NCBI RefSeq assembly: GCF_964204645.1
Contig: NC_134036.1
Location: forward strand, 8,976,704-9,040,703
Length of the DNA: 64,000 bases
Reading direction: 5' to 3'
Origin: Tubulanus polymorphus
Lineage: Eukaryota; Nemertea; Palaeonemertea; Tubulaniformes; Tubulanidae
The position numbers were made by a program, and so were the translations under genes. Positions 63,074-64,000 of the stretch are shown in pieces. Under the pieces are notes generated by a model, which had not been told where the DNA came from, searched no databases, and saw nothing but the letters and a program-made list of their open reading frames with translations. The first letter of the stretch is position 1; each line of letters begins with the position of its first letter.

Positions 63074-64000
63074 CTTGCCGTGGTTTGAGTCGGGAGTCTC
63101 CGTCGTCGCCTGTTGGTGGTTTAGACGAAGACCGGAGTTCTTTCACAGCTTTTAAAGCGTCAGGTATTTATAAAATGAATAGTTCGTTGTTGTTCCTGAT
63201 AAAATTCCAATCAAATTACCGCATCTAATTAGATGAGTCTCTTTTAGGTCGTTGTGGTTTGAGTCGGGAGTCTCCGTCACCTGTTGGTTTTTTAAACGAA
63301 GACTGGAGTTCTTGCAAAGCTGTTAAAGCATCAGGTAGTTATAAAATGAATAGTTCGTTGTTGTTCCTGATAAAATTCCAATCAAATTACCGCATCTTAT
63401 TAGATGAGTCTCTTTTAGGTCGTTGTGGTTTGAGTCGGGAGTCTCCGTCACCTATTGTTTTTTTAAACGAAGACTGGAGTTCTTGCGAAGCTCTTAAATC
63501 GTCAGGTATTTATAAAATGAATAGTTCGTTGTTGTTCCTGAATAAATTCCAATCAAATTACCGCATCTAATTAGATGAGTCTCTTTTAGGTCGTTGTGGT
63601 TTGAGTCGGGAGTCTCCGTCACCTGTTGGTTTTTTAAACGAAGGCTGGAGTTCTTGCGAAGCTGTTAAAGCATCAGGTAGTTATAAAATGAATAGTTCGT
63701 TGTTGTTCCTGATAAAATTCCAATCAAATTACCGCATCTAATTAGATGAGTCTCTTTTAGCTTGCCGTGGTTTGAGTCGGGAGTCTCCATCACCTGTTGG
63801 TTTTTTAAACGAAGACTGGAGTTCTTGCGAAGCTGTTAAAGCGTCAGGTATTTATCTGAAATAATGGTTTAGTTGTATATATGATTGACGAAATTCTATT
63901 CAGATTATGGTATGATATTAAAACAAACGAGTCTCTTTTAGTTTGCGGTGCTTTGAGTCAGGAGTCTCCGTCGCCCGTTGGTGTTTTAGCTGAAGACCTG
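63074..64000 (+). repeat. Array of six near-identical symmetric exons
   Basis: Exons lie at 63074-63163 (90 bp), 63248-63334, 63419-63505, 63590-63676, 63761-63847 (87 bp each) and 63942 to the window edge. All begin after TTTTAG, end in CAG before GTA, are in phase 1-1 and encode the theme RGLSRESPSPVGFLNEDWSS. Introns of 84-94 bp are equally conserved, so whole exon-intron units of 171-181 bp were duplicated. Each added unit extends the protein by 29-30 residues without a frameshift. The array is probably the C-terminal part of the second transposon gene. Confidence 0.75.

Larger units (their letters stand above)
57213..64000 (+). mobile_element. CACTA/EnSpm-like DNA transposon, left end and body
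   Basis: The left end starts CACTGTAAAAACTAAGAACGC, followed by a subterminal region (57220-57440) packed with GAACAC, GAACGC and GTTC motifs in both directions, as in animal CACTA elements. The body carries the tnp2-like gene and a second spliced gene. No right end (mirror of CACTG..) was found, so the right limit is given as the window edge and is uncertain. Confidence 0.55.

Overview
The window reads as nuclear DNA of a metazoan, most likely a marine invertebrate; I cannot resolve the phylum. Evidence: GT..AG introns, several animal transposon superfamilies (BEL/Pao, Penelope-like, CACTA/EnSpm-like, MITEs), long gene-poor stretches, and an over-represented TAGGCCTA octamer. No bacterial operon structure, tRNA, rRNA or CRISPR array was found.

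The dominant content is at least three copies, plus one older scrap, of one family of AT-rich integrated DNA-virus-like elements of the Maverick/Polinton/adintovirus type. They encode a protein-primed-type family B DNA polymerase with an endonuclease-VII-like zinc motif, a retrovirus-like integrase with a C-terminal chromodomain, an A32-like packaging ATPase, a probable major capsid protein and a conserved set of small or membrane proteins of unknown role. Copy A is 1.15-12.48 kb. Copy B lies on the minus strand from 49.6 kb down to 23.4 kb. Copy C is made of a plus-strand block at 49.6-54.0 kb and a minus-strand block at 54.2-56.2 kb. Scrap D is 22.9-23.4 kb. All copies carry frameshifts, stops or deletions; the cleanest genes are the copy A structural block and the copy C integrase and ATPase.

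Copy B is split by two insertions whose target sites can be restored exactly. A 5.8-kb BEL/Pao retrotransposon (24108-29935, target duplication TATTT) cuts a 201-residue-type gene. A 10.5-kb DNA transposon without an obvious transposase (33042-43571, target duplication CATA) cuts the capsid gene. The 10.5-kb element itself holds a dead Penelope-like element and an AACGTT-rich foldback element.

Copies A and B/C share the order membrane proteins - 462-residue type - 562-residue type - capsid, but differ to its right. In A, a zinc-finger gene follows the capsid and the ATPase and integrase genes converge on it from the opposite strand. In B and C, integrase, ATPase and two further genes follow on the same strand. 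In every copy a repeat-rich block sits directly downstream of the ATPase stop codon. Genes of all copies are preceded by a T-run and a TAAATAAATG-like start signal, recalling the late promoters of cytoplasmic DNA viruses.

Region 12.5-15.8 kb is different in base composition. It holds two diverged copies of a module (RING-like gene on plus, adenain-like cysteine protease on minus) separated by two Cys-rich minus-strand ORFs and a 40-bp tandem repeat containing YY1-like sites. At 16.6-16.9 kb there is a two-exon gene for a small secreted Cys-rich peptide. Region 17.4-22 kb is non-coding with nested inverted repeats and two strong palindromes. From 56.2 kb on come an LTR retrotransposon remnant with its LTR, then a CACTA-like transposon starting at 57213, with a zinc-finger/tnp2-like protein gene, spliced exons of a second gene, and an array of six near-identical symmetric exons in 171-181-bp units running off the right edge.
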